The position numbers were made by a program, and so were the translations under genes. This document shows, in pieces, positions 44,410-55,210 of a stretch of DNA of 64,000 nucleotides (position 1 is its first letter; each line of letters starts with the position of its first letter). Where the stretch lies: the NCBI GenBank assembly GCA_039602395.1, contig JBCNJP010000017.1, positions 94,898,713-94,962,712 on the forward strand. The letters run 5' to 3'. The stretch comes from Deinandra increscens subsp. villosa (taxonomy: Eukaryota; Streptophyta; Magnoliopsida; Asterales; Asteraceae). Under the pieces are notes generated by a model, which did no database searches, had not been told where the DNA came from, and saw nothing but the letters and a program-made list of their open reading frames with translations.

Positions 44410-45319
44410 CAGATTTGCCTAAGTCCAGGAATTATTCGAGCACAAGTAGGATTGGGGCATATCTCAGCATCTTCGTCCTCAAATATATTCTTTTCTTCAA
44501 CCACTGAACTCATTTTCTTTCTTTAGATATGCAGCTTCTGAAAATTTCGAAAAATCGGCAAAAACGGCAAAATGGCAAAATTACTATTCAAAGAATAGTG
44601 TCAAAAACTTAAAACTGAAAAACGGAGGCCTTCGGAGTGGAATTTGGGGGTCCAAACGAGCTCCCCTGGACGTTAGTCAGGGGGTAAATCTGGGGCTCGG
44701 TGTCACGAACGTCGTGTTAAAATTTGAGCCTCTAACTCCAAACAAGTCAAAAGTTACGCCCGTTTTCGTGAAAGTGTGAAATAGTGACTTTTTGCCGCAA
44801 AAGAAGAGTTTTCGATCGTAAACCCTTGATTACGATTGAACACCTATTTCCGATCGAAACACACGATTACGATCGTGAATGTTGATTACGATAAAGACAC
44901 GGAGCTGATCGTAAACGTGCGATCGTAAACTCCGATTACGATTGAGGTAAGTCGTAAACCCTGATTCCGACTGAGGGAATCGAAAACACCGATTATGATT
45001 TGTGATTCCGGCACAGTTAAGTCGTAAACACACGTTTCCGATAGAAAAATGTCGTAAACACCAGATTCTGGATCGTAAACAGATAAAAACTCAGTCTTGA
45101 ACTCGTAAACGCAATTCTGATGAAGATCTTCAACCAGTAGCAGTCGTAAACACCCAAAATAACCCAGAAACCAATCGTAATCACGATGAACAGCAGCAGC
45201 TCTGGTCGTAAACACGTGGAACAGCCTTCAAATCTTCAAAAACTCGAACTTTTTCCAGCAAAAACTTGAATTCAATACCGTGAGAACCTCGAAACACTTG
45301 TTTCTTGGCTCTGATACCA
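44410..45319 (-). repeat. Element B leader with GTTTACGA words, and primer site
   Basis: The short gag start region (44410-44513) is followed upstream by the leader. On the sense strand, about ten copies of GTTTACGA (CGTAAAC on the plus strand) lie between about 44815 and 45215, mixed with inverted near-copies such as GATTACGATC. The primer site TGGTATCAGAGCC is at 45307-45319 on the minus strand. The layout parallels the TTTTCGATC leader of element A with a different word. Confidence 0.8.
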
Positions 45320-45321
45320 AT

Positions 45322-45750
45322 TAAAGGTCCAGAAAATCTCTCAAAACACGATATTGATATCACAAACGAGTGTGGAATCCTCGTTTATGATTGATTCAAG
45401 ATAGAGAAGAGAAGAAACAGGAAGAATACGATGATTAAACAATAAACACTTGAAATTGCACACAAGATGAACTTGTCGGGTACAACTCGTAAACGTAAAC
45501 TGGTCTCTCTCTAGTTTACGATCGTAATCTCCTTGAGGCTCCTCTCAGAATCGTAAACTGGCAACCTACATTGGTAAACACATGGGGTTTATATAGGATC
45601 CCTAATGGACCTTAAACCCTAATAGTAAACCCAATGGTAAACCCCAAGCCCAATAGTAAACCCAACCAAACTAGTCTACTAATCTAAATAAACCCTCTAA
45701 GCCCAGCCCAACTAATTTAATATTACAAGCCTCATAATCTAGCCTCTACA
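45322..45750 (-). repeat. 5' LTR of element B
   Basis: 429 bp. Its inner end reads TAAAGG where the other copy has TGAAGG, one of about seven differences. ATCAT follows at 45751-45755. Confidence 0.9.
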
Positions 45751-45755
45751 ATCAT

Positions 45756-46012
45756 GTTACTCCTAACCCTCATTCACCCCCTAAGGAGTTGAACATCAAG
45801 AGTGATGAAGATGTTCATATAGAAAGGGCTGCTACTACGATTGGTTCCCCACTGGAACAATTGGACAGTAGTAACATCTCTAAGACCCAATCTATGGTAA
45901 CAGCAGAAAATTTGTACCACAGGAACCAGCAATGGAACCTGAGGCCACAACTGTGCCTGCAGGGAATCCCAGGCGCCAAGAAAACCAAGGTGCTGAGCAT
46001 GATCAAGCTAGG
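45756..46012 (+). pseudogene. SIRE-type post-pol reading frame, part 2
   Basis: A 250-nt stretch between the B and D insertions. Frames carry LNIKSDEDVHIERAATTIGS and AGNPRRQENQGAEHDQAR, the latter continuing directly at 58153 (LDGSSSPKD) once element D and one CTAGG are removed. Frame changes show decay. Confidence 0.7.
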
Positions 46013-47654
46013 TGATGTGCTCGGAACGACTCTAAAAATACTAATTAATCCTAGACCTAAACCTAGACCTAGACACGCCTAATTTTTTCGAAACTACCTA
46101 AACTAGACCGAACCCTAAGGCAAGTGTACCTATCGGATTATAGTAAAGCTAAGGTAAGACCGGGAATATCTAACCCTAGAGACACTCTATAGACAAAATT
46201 AAACTTAGACCTTGAATTTGGGTTTTTGATTTGAGGACTTAAATTAACTAACTTAACTAAAACTGCAACTGACAAACGGAAAGCAAGAAACCTAAGGACA
46301 ACCTTCAGAAACAGAGAAAGATACCACCTAGACTCGGAATCCAAATCACTACTGACAAATTCAATCGGTCATGACTAATCTGATGGTGGCTAGTTTACCT
46401 TTTAAGTCCTTCCTAGCTGACAATCCTAACGCTCAAACAGGAGTTCACCTTATGGGTACATCCAACCTCAACTAAACCTAACCACCCTCGAAACAATCTA
46501 AGGCACCCTAGGCTAGAAGGAGCTACCACTAATTACTATGACTGACAAGGTATAGCAAGTTACCTAATTTCCTAGGGCATCCCTCTCCCGACGGCGATGC
46601 CATCCTATTCCACTAAGCAACCCGACTAACCTACCTAACTATCACCTTCCGGCTTGTCTAATTAAGGCAGCAAATTGCAATCAAATAAATAATAATTAAC
46701 CAACACAATAGTTCAAGACGTCTCCTAAACCACTCTATTGCAACCAACCCTAAAGCTAGCTACTTTAGACTAATTACCTAGACCGAAAGACATTTGAAGG
46801 TAAAAAGTGCATCAATCAACAATTCTAAATCTGATCAAAGATTTACATACACATACAATCCTAGCAACAATGGAATCTAATAAGAAAGCACATCAATCAA
46901 TCCATCATGAACCGAATAAAAGTCATCAACAATAAAAGTCATCAACAATAAAAGTCATCACAATGGGTCTAGGTGGCTCTAAAAGTCTAGCCAACAATCA
47001 TATCAAACACAGAAATCATAATCAAGTTTAAATCTTTAAGCCCTAACATGATCGAGTCTAGAAATTTGACAAGAACAGAGAAGACATCGAAGAACCGGTT
47101 ATTGATTTGGAGTAAGGTTTGGATCCCTCGATGATTCTCCCTTGATTCCTAGCCTTCTCTCTTCTCTAAATCGCCTCATGGAACCTCTGGAATCGTCTGC
47201 AAGTCGTAGCCTCCCGTAACTAAACCCTTAAATCGAATTTTATATCGATCAGGCTAAGTTTCCGAAAAAACACCCTCCAAGCGTATCGCTTGGAGGTCTA
47301 AAAGTTGTAGGCGATACGCCTATGCCCTATATACGACAAAATAGTCGGTCAAACCGACTTAAGGCCCCCGTTGACTTTTCTGGCTCCACGCGTATCGCGC
47401 GGCAATGGTGAGGTCCCAGGCGATACGCCTGGGACAGATTTTCAGCCTCTTCTCTTCTTTTCTTCTTCTAACTTCTAACTTTCTCTCGTGGCCTCGGGAC
47501 TTTATTAGAAACCTACCAAAACACACTAAACACATAAATAAAGACTCAAGGACCCAACTTAAACAAAAACAACTAAACTAATAAAAACTGACTCAAATTG
47601 ACTCAAATAACTATATAAAAGACCCTGGAATTAGAATGTGTTTACAACACATCA
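46013..47654 (-). repeat. 3' LTR of element D
   Basis: 1,642 bp, with TGATGTG...CACATCA ends. A sense-strand TATA-like GATATAAAATTCG lies near 47235-47247. Several perfect short palindromes occur at 47274-47435. The part 46445-47654 is repeated at 56954-58147. Confidence 0.9.
47274..47435. repeat. Cluster of CG-TAT/ATA-CG palindromes in the LTR
   Basis: Four hairpins share a three-base centre and different arms. CCTCCAAGCG-TAT-CGCTTGGAGG at 47274-47296. TAGGCG-ATA-CGCCTA at 47308-47322. CCACGCG-TAT-CGCGCGG at 47386-47402, one mismatch. GTCCCAGGCG-ATA-CGCCTGGGAC at 47413-47435. A separate perfect pair AGTCGGT-CAA-ACCGACT lies at 47343-47359. The other LTR has equivalents at 57767-57789 and 57906-57928. 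Confidence 0.85.
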
Positions 47655-48596
47655 AACATCCCCACACTGACTCTTTTTTCGTCCTCGAAAAACACTGCAA
47701 TGGAATCATAATCAGGACTTTGATCTCTAACAACTCACAATTTCCAATTTTTTTATTTACATAGCTTACTTACACCCCGGTAGCGATTATCGGTATTTCG
47801 ATCTGATTAAACCCAACCACCAACTTTTATAGCCCCCAAAAGTGTCAATTTTTTTATTATTTTTTACCTAATTAGTCAACCCAATGTATCCCACACTCAA
47901 ACATCACAACTTTACCTAATCTCGTCTCAAGATATCAAGGTACAGGTTTATACCATTTAGGTTCTCCTACCCTAATATTTAATTATATACTTGTCTCTGC
48001 AATGGTGGAATAATGGATGAATGGTCTGCTATTTTTTGAGCTTTATATTTTTTTTTTCAATGAGCTTCACCTAGAGGAGCATCCACTGAGAGTGAACCTG
48101 ATGGGTAGCACATAGGGTATTTAGCTCAGCTCATGCAGAAATAGATATGGAATATGGTTTTTTTTTAATCAACTAAATTAAAACACACTAAAACAAAAAT
48201 AAGACGCAAGGCTTCCCATCCCCACACTTGAACCACACATTGCCCTCAATGTGGAATGGAAATAAAACAATGCAGAATAAAAATAAACACACGCACGATA
48301 AAAATAAAAATGCACACGAAAATTAAAAAGAAAAATAAAGCGGAACGGACTCCCCTGATTTTAATTTTGATGAATGAATAGCAAGCGAGCCCGTAACCGA
48401 AGGTCCTCCATTTAAGTGTATGATCATTCCTATGCACGAATATCATCGGACCTGCACGACAAAACAAAAACAAACACACGACTCGACTCGCCCAAAACAT
48501 TAGTAACAATTACGAAAATAAAAATCACAAAAACTATAAACTAAGGACGAAGTAAAATAAAATTAAATATTAAGTTAAAATGGTGTTTACCTGGAA
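47655..48596 (-). other. 3' noncoding region of element D
   Basis: Purine tract next to the LTR, then AT-rich DNA without a supportable gene up to the Copia E insertion. The short minus-strand frame at 48246-48509 is Phe/Ile-rich and looks accidental. Confidence 0.5.
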
Positions 48597-48601
48597 AACG
48601 A

Positions 48602-48746
48602 TATAATTCTATGGAATTGATTTCCTCCATTCACCAAAACAATTACAATATATAATACAAGGTTTCCTAACTAACCTAGAGCTAAATAAGGATAGGATAC
48701 AATCAAATAAATACAAAATAAACTATACAAATAATATCAACTAATA
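48602..48746 (-). repeat. 3' LTR of element E
   Basis: 145 bp, TATAATTC to ACTAATA on the plus strand. Differs from the other copy by one A/G and one C/A. Confidence 0.9.
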
Positions 48747-51700
48747 CGCCCCCGCAGTTGAAGCTTCGGGAGAATGCGGAGACTGTCTTTGAACCGTTGA
48801 AATAATGCTCTAGGTACACCTTTGGTGAATATGTCAGCATACTGATAGCCCGCAGGAATGTGAAGTACTCGAATGGCCCCAAGACGAACTTTATCACGAA
48901 CGAAATGTATGTCGATCTCGACATGCTTAGTACGCTGATGTTGGACCGGATTGCCGGAAAGATATACAGCCGAGACATTGTCACAGAAAATAATGCTAGC
49001 ATCGCGAATGAGAACATGTAGCTCTAGTAGCAAGTTACGCAACCATGTGACCTCGGCGGTAGTGTTTGCAACCCCGCGGTATTCGGCTTCGGCACTAGAA
49101 CGGGATACCGTTGGTTGGCGTTTAGAAGACCAAGAGACCAGGTTATCTCCAAGAAAAACACAGTATCCCGATGTTGAACGTCGCGAATCCGGGCAACCGC
49201 CCCAGTCAGCATCAGAATAAGCAGTGAGTTTAACTGAATGAGAAGGTGTAAGCCAAAGCCCATGAGATGCCGTGCCACGTAAGTAACGCAGAATGCGTTT
49301 CAGAAACTGAAAATGTGGCTCACGGGGGGCATGCATAAAGAGGCAGACCTGTTGAACAGCGTAAGCAATATCCGGTCTAGTAAATGTTAAATACTGGAGG
49401 GCACCTGCAAGGCTTCGGTACAGAGTGCCATTGGGCAAGAGGGAACCGGCTGTGGCGCTTAATTTGGAGTCGGTGTCGCACGGGGTGGCCGAAGGCTTAC
49501 AATCCTGCATGTTAGCTCGGGCCAGAATGTCGTTGACATAGTGTTCCTGCGACAAAAATAGTCCCTCGGAATGATGGGTTACCTGAACGCCCAAGAAATG
49601 GTGTAGACGGCCCAAATCAGTCATGGCGAACTCTTGAGAAAGGGAGACAATGATCTGCTTAAGGAGTTCGTTGTCGGATGCTGTGAGTATAATGTCATCA
49701 ACGTAAAGCAACAAGTAAGCCATCCGATTGCCATTCCTATACACAAAAAGTGAAGTGTCGCTTGCGGCACTTTTGAAACCACGTGATAAGATAAATGTAG
49801 CAAAACGGTGATACCAAGCACGTGGGGCTTGTTTCAACCCATATAAAGATCTGCGAAGCCTGCACACATGAGAAGGGTTAGTAGCATCTTTAAAACCAGG
49901 GGGTTGGTGCATATAAACTGTCTCGCGAAGGTCCCTGTTCAAAAATGCGTTTTTAACATCAAGTTGATGTATGGGCCATGATCTAGAAAGAGCAAGGCTA
50001 AGTACAGTCCGAATAGTAACAGGTTTAACGACAGGACTGAACGTTTCATCACAATCTAGCCCCACTCTTTGCGACTTCCCATTAACGACCAACCGGCCTT
50101 TGTATCTTTCAAGTGAACCGTCAGCGTGAAACTTATGTTTATATAGCCACATGCAATTAATAATGTGAGCACCGGGTGGTCGAGGAACGAGTTCCCAAGT
50201 GTTACTATCAATTAAAGCTTTATACTCGTCGGACATGGCCTTGCGCCAATTAGGATCGGCGATGGCGGAGGGAAGGTTTTTGGGAACAGGGGAAATGGAG
50301 GACGGGGAAGTGGTGTGGAGGTTAAGGGGTACACGGAGTTTACGGGTGCCGGTTTGCGACCGGGTTTGCATGGGATGTGTTTTGGAAATGGGTGGAGGAT
50401 GAAGGGTGGGTGGATTAGGCCCAACAGTAGGTGATATGGGAGATTGTGGGCTGGTTGGGGCAGATGGGCCGGAAGAAGTGGAGGAGCTGGTGGGGGAAGT
50501 TGGGCTGGAGGGTGGGGTCTGCGATGGGGTGGACGAAGAGGTTGTGGAGGGAGCTTGGCTAGGGGGTGGAGTGGGCGGGGGTGTGGAGGGATGTGGTGTA
50601 GGAGCGGACGGGGAAGGGTGGTGGAATAGAGTAGGGGACGTCTCATCCTCAAGGAACGGATAGTCATGTTGAGTTTGACCATCGTAAAAGGGGAAGGAGG
50701 ATTCATCGAAGGTGACATGCCTCGAAAGGATGACGCGACCGGTTTCCAAATCAAGACACCGGTATCCTCGGTAGTCAGGCGGATAGCCTAGGAAGACACA
50801 CCGAGTGGAGCGGAGGGCGAGTTTGTGTGGGCGAGTGGCCGATTGGTTTGGGTAACATGCACACCCGAACACACGAAGGTGGTCATAGGTTGGATTTTTG
50901 AGGTAAAGGGCCGAGACGGGGGTGCGGTTGTGAAGGACTTTAGTAGGTAGAATGTTATGAAGGTAGGTCGAAGTATGAAGGGCTTCTACCCAATAAGTCG
51001 GTGGGATAAACGCATGAGTAAGAAGGCAAAGCATAACTTCGTTTAACCGACAAAGCATGCGTTCGGCTTTCCCATTTTGTTGGGAGGTTTGGGGACACGA
51101 AAACCGAAACTGCAAACCATTCAAGGAGGCAAAGTTTTTAAACTGATTATTGTCAAACTCACCTCCCATGTCACATTGGAAAGACTTGATGCTCAACTGA
51201 AATTGGGTTTTAACAAAAGTATGAAATTGCTTAAATTTATTGAAAGTTTCGGATTTAAGTTTAAGCGGAAAAACCTAAGTATAATTTGTGAAATCATCAA
51301 TTAAGACCATGTAATATTTGTAGCCGGCATGGCTAACAATTGGAGACGTCCATAAGTCACAGTGAATAATATGGAATGGCATAAGAGTATTAGATAAAGA
51401 TGTATGAAAAGGCAAACGCTTATGCTTAGATAATTGGCACGATGTGCAAACGGACAAAGTACTTGTCTTATTACATGAAATAAAATTGAAAGAACGAAGA
51501 TAGTCTATGACATGTAGGCCTGGGTGACCAAGACGGGCATGCCACGAAATTGATGGAGACGTAGATAATAATGAAACGGCGGAAGCAGTGGATGTGTTGG
51601 TGACAGGATATAAGTTGCTGGAACTATCATGTCTGCTCAGGATCTTCCCACTCTTGTAGTCCTTCACAGAAAAACCAAACGGGTCAAAACAAATAGACAC

Positions 51701-53023
51701 ATTGTTATCAATTGTGAAACGACGAACGGACACAAGATTTTTGATGACGTTTGGTGAAAAGAGGACATTTTTTAAATGAAGGTTAGAGTTGGGTAGGGTT
51801 GTATCACCAGATCCGTGTATTGGTATAGCTTGACCATTACCGACAAGCATAGATTTAATGGACGTAACACTAGGGGAAGTCATACCTGGGTCATTGCTGA
51901 GATGATGAGTAGCCCCCGAGTCCATAACCCATTGCGGTTCAGCATTCTGTTCCAAGCTCACAGCTTCAAAAGCATAACCGAGTTAGGTTGGTTCCAGCGG
52001 ATTAACATCAAGGAGGTTGGCTTGAGGGGCAGAACCTTGACAAGCGGCTTTTGGCGGAGGCTGGGTCCATGGAGCAGCCCACCCCTGCTGGGTCGGGTAC
52101 GGGCAGGGAGGAGGCGGACCCCAGTACGGGTGCCAATATGGAGCGACGGGCCAGGAGGGCTGTTCGGCCGCGAGCAGAGGAAACAGCCAAAGAGGAGGCA
52201 TGCGGGCTTTGTTGTGGGCTGCTGGCAGAGCGATTTGGCCTGCGATTCGTCTGCTGGCGACGGGGGGGGGGGGGGGGTTTCCACGAGGCTGATTGCGGCT
52301 GGAGTAATCTCGACGAGGCTGGCTGGTGTCGAGAGGGGGGCTGACGGGAGGATCCGAGGCAGCCATGGCGACCATCGGAGCTTGATCGCGAGCCTGTTGA
52401 CGCTGCTGTTCAAGTTGTAACATGCTGCAAGCGGTCTCCCATGTGGGGAGTTGTTGATTGATGGTGGAGCCAACGTTATCGAACTCCGGTGGTAACCCGC
52501 GTACGAGTTGGAGAACAAGCCGGTTGTTCGAAACGGGGCTCTCCACATCAGAAAGCTTTGTGGAGAGTTCCTTGAGTTTTTGAAAGTAGGCCTCAAGGGA
52601 AGAACAGGCAGACATCTTTAGATTAACAAACTCGTATTCCAGGGCCGCAGCACGAGAGCCTTTGTTGTTCAGGAAAATTTCTCTAAGACGTTTCCATGCT
52701 TGAAGAGCAGTGGACTCGTCTTCAACAATGCGCACCAAATATTCGTCCGACAGTGTCCCGTAGATCCACTACAGAACGAGGGCGTCAAGCTTGCACCATT
52801 CTTCATACTTGGGATCGGTCTCTGCAGGAGGCGGCGTACCGTCAACGTGAGACACGACGTCATGCGCCTTGGCGTTGAGCATGAAGAGTTTAACCCATGT
52901 AGAATAGGTTATCTTGACACCGTCCAACACTTTAACGCGAAGTTGTATGTTGGTAACGGTGTATGCGGTGTGCATGGCAGGAGCGGGTGCTTTGGAGGTC
53001 GAGGGATCGACTTTGTCAGCCAT
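48737..53023 (-). pseudogene. Copia E gag-pol, one frame with three nonsense codons
   Basis: Start at 53023: MADKVDPSTSKAPAPAMHTA, then LRVKVLDGVKITYSTWVKLF. A stop at 52769-52771, then the gag core (LEAYFQKLKELSTKLSDVES; LVLQLVRGLPPEFDNV) and a Pro-rich region with a 16-G run at 52262-52277. I see no CCHC knuckle. A second stop lies at 51983-51985. Protease: VMDSGATHHLSND. Pre-integrase: ISWHARLGHPGLHVIDYL. Integrase: CDLWTSPIVSHAGYKYYMVL, a third stop at 51275-51277, then CPQTSQQNGKAERML. RT: QLDVKNAFLNRDLRETVYM, YGLKQAPRAWYHRF and catalytic YVDDIILTA. RNase H: YSDADWGGCPDSRRSTSGY and SSAEAEYRGVANT. All parts lie in one frame, so removal of the stops alone separates it from an active polyprotein; the copy is young and dead. 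Confidence 0.95.
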
Positions 53024-53109
53024 GATGAGGATCGAATTCTCCGGGGATTGGCCGGCGGTGAAGGACCCGTAGGTGGACTTCGACGGCGGCTAGGGTTGAG
53101 GAGAAGGGA

Positions 53110-53266
53110 GGTATGATACCATATAATTCTGTGGAATTGATTTCCTCCATTCACCAAAACAATTACAATATATAATACAAGGTTTCCTAACTAACCTAGA
53201 GCTAAATAAGGATAGGATACAATCAAATAAATAAAAAATAAACTATACAAATAATATCAACTAATA
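53110..53266 (-). repeat. 5' LTR and primer site of element E
   Basis: The LTR is 53122-53266. The sense-strand primer site TGGTATCATACC occupies 53110-53121; its first eight bases match the initiator-Met complement. Confidence 0.85.
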
Positions 53267-53322
53267 AACGAGAACTCACAAACCAGAAAAAACATAAATT
53301 TAAAAACCTTCCTGGCTGCCGA

Positions 53323-53452
53323 CCCCTCGCGTATCGCGAGGGGCATCTGCTCCTTTCTCGCGTACCGCGAGGAACACACAAACCCAGCGGATCCCCTCTT
53401 CTTCCAGGTGTATCGCCTATGCCATCCAACCTTCCAGGCGATACGCCTGGAA
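53323..53452. repeat. Second cluster of CG-TAT/ATA-CG palindromes (element D)
   Basis: CCCCTCGCG-TAT-CGCGAGGGG at 53323-53343. TTTCTCGCG-TAC-CGCGAGGAA at 53354-53374, one G-T pair. AGGTG-TAT-CGCCT at 53406-53418. TTCCAGGCG-ATA-CGCCTGGAA at 53432-53452. Same centre as the LTR cluster with other arms. Located between the last reading frame of D and its 3' noncoding region. The rest of 53272-53737 has no gene. Confidence 0.85.
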
Positions 53453-53737
53453 CACAATTTCCAGAGAATTTTTTTCCTTTTTGCAGCTCCAAAATTTTTC
53501 TAAATCCTTTTTGCTCCCACTCCAGATCTCTTGGTCGAATTTTACCCAACTAAACCTGCACTCAAGACCTGCAAACTCACCCGGAATTCACCATCTATCT
53601 TTTCCACATATTGAGTCTCCCGAATCACTTGCAAGCACCGAAAAACACAAAACCGAAAAGACGCAAAATGCACAGAAAAAAAAATTTGCAAAAAATTAAA
53701 TACACAACTACATAATATACAGCCGGCACTTACTCAA

Positions 53738-54320
53738 TTAGCACAAACCATCAAAACAACCTCCCGAACCATCCGGAGGCTTTGATTTCACATCTTTATG
53801 CCCAAAACTACCGGTTTTCATCCAGTTCTCTTCCTCCCAACTACCTACCAACTTCTTAACCCATAAAGCAACCAACTTTAGTAACTCCAACAACATTTTA
53901 ACCTTCCAGTGCTTATAAAGGCCCGGAAGAAACTTAACTTTTTCTAGGAAACTCAAAGCCGGGTCATTGTCACTAACAACCATCTTCAACCTCCCCACAC
54001 TTGGTCTAAACTCTATATCCTCATTAAAAACACCTAGATCACCAAGTGTGGCTCTTTTACAACTACTTCCAACCATCAACTTCTCTCCAACCATTATTTC
54101 ATCCCCGGGTTCTACTAACATGTCACTATCACTACTTTGTTCAATCAAGAAATCCAATCCCCCGGTATTTTCCCCACACTTATCCTCTAGCACAACCTCA
54201 TCCTTAACTCCTTCAACCACACTTATAACTACCTCACCGGGTTTCCCTAATGGGTCAAAAATTGAATTCTTATCAACTAATCCAACTAACCACCCGGTTT
54301 TCTCCCCACACTCATTCTCC
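53738..54320 (-). pseudogene. Unknown reading frame downstream of protease in element D
   Basis: Minus-strand frame, readable from about 54320 (ENECGEKTGWLVGLVDKNSI, FDPLGKPGEVV) through DKCGENTGGLDFLIEQSSDS to FLPGLYKHWKVKMLLELLKL and WMKTGSFGHKDVKSK, stop at 53738. The elements ECGEKTG and KCGENTGG look like an internal duplication. It overlaps the end of the protease frame in another register, so it may have been continuous before a frameshift near 54290. In complete Athila elements RT would follow the protease; this sequence does not resemble RT. Function unknown. Confidence 0.5.
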
Positions 54321-55210
54321 TCAATCTCTCATCCTCTAACCGATTACCTACTACCACTAGGTCTATGAACGGCAACAAAGTGCCTATCAAACACACCGAT
54401 TTGGTGCCACTATCCCCCTGTCTACCTACCTTAAACATGACACTCTCATTATCAACCCTTAGAGTTATGGTACCCCCAAAAACATCCACTAAAGCATGGG
54501 CGGTCCTCAGAAAGGGCCTACCTAGAATCAAAGGGCAACTAGGGTCATAATCACTATCAACTACCACAAAGTCTATAGGGAACAAAAATTTATCAACTTT
54601 CACAAGTACATTTTCCACTATACCTTTGGGTCTCACTACTGATTTGTCAGCTAAAGATATGTTCATGCAAGTAGGTGCTAACTCTCCTAATCCTAAGTGC
54701 TCAAACAGAAAACGGCATAACATTAATCGAGGCACCTAGATCAGCTAAAGCATAGGTAACAGAAGAACTAACAAAAATGCAAGGAATTGTAAAAATCCCC
54801 GGATCGTTTAATTTCTTAGGTAATTTATTCTGAAACATGGCCGAACAATTTGCATCAAGGGTTATATCAGATAAAGCTTCCAGTTTCTTCTTACTACTTA
54901 ACATATCTTTCAAAAATTTTGCATACTTAGGCATATTATTTATAACTTCAGTAAAAGGTAATGTGATCCTAAGTTGCCTAAGAATATCAAGAAACTGACC
55001 TTACACTTGTGCATTCTTCTGTTGAATTAGACGTTCAGGATACGGCACACGCTTCAAATCTTCTGCTGTAATCGGTTGACTCGCGAACCGGACTCTCTTC
55101 TTCTCTTTCACTGCCTCCCACTTCAACGGCTTCTCTCCAACCGGCGGCTTCTTCACAACCTCAGCCTCGACGTTCTGTACGGTACTCGCTGGCGTTACGC
55201 TCGGATGCAC
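54286..55210 (-). pseudogene. Athila-like aspartic protease region (element D)
   Basis: Basic/Glu-rich linker (EKPLKWEAVKEKKRVRFASQ, KRVPYPERLIQQKN; stop at 55001), then LRQLRITLPFTEVINNMPKY and AKFLKDMLSSKKKLE, the usual Athila lead-in. The protease core is ALADLGASINVMP with Asp-Leu-Gly as catalytic triad, followed after a one-base shift near 54725 by LGLGELAPTCMNISLADKS, FPIDFVVVDSDYDPSCPLIL and GRPFLRTAHALVDVFGGTIT. It would cleave the polyprotein. Stops and a frameshift inactivate it. Confidence 0.85.

Larger units (their letters stand above)
40703..45750 (-). mobile_element. Gag-only LTR retrotransposon B (sister of A)
   Basis: LTRs of 429 bp (40703-41131 and 45322-45750) are flanked by ATCAT (40698-40702 and 45751-45755). 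On the sense (minus) strand: LTR from TGTAGAGGC, primer site, motif-rich leader, shortened gag, protease remnant, structured noncoding region, purine tract, LTR. No integrase, RT or RNase H. Seven LTR differences by eye. Gag C-terminus, protease remnant, 3' noncoding blocks and purine tract all match element A. It carries a 95-nt internal inverted copy that replaces most of the gag N-terminus. Confidence 0.9.
48602..53266 (-). mobile_element. Copia element E with 145-bp LTRs
   Basis: Short LTRs (48602-48746 and 53122-53266) differ at 2 of 145 positions and are flanked by AACGA (48597-48601 and 53267-53271). The element boundary defined by the duplication gives LTR ends TA...TA instead of TG...CA. 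A purine tract (TGCGGGGGCG on the sense strand) and a primer site TGGTATCATACC adjoin. The single gag-pol frame is full length but has three nonsense codons. Short LTRs and compact size resemble the Ale/Retrofit type of Copia (inference). It is one of the youngest insertions in the window. Confidence 0.92.

Noticed and set aside
47343..47359. AGTCGGT/ACCGACT palindrome as part of the CG-TAT/ATA-CG set
   Set aside because: Its centre is CAA and it lacks the CG-flanked core; noted but not counted with the set.
50212..50754. Pro-rich frame on the minus strand in another register of Copia E
   Set aside because: Shadow of the Pro/Ser-rich linker between integrase and RT in the true frame.
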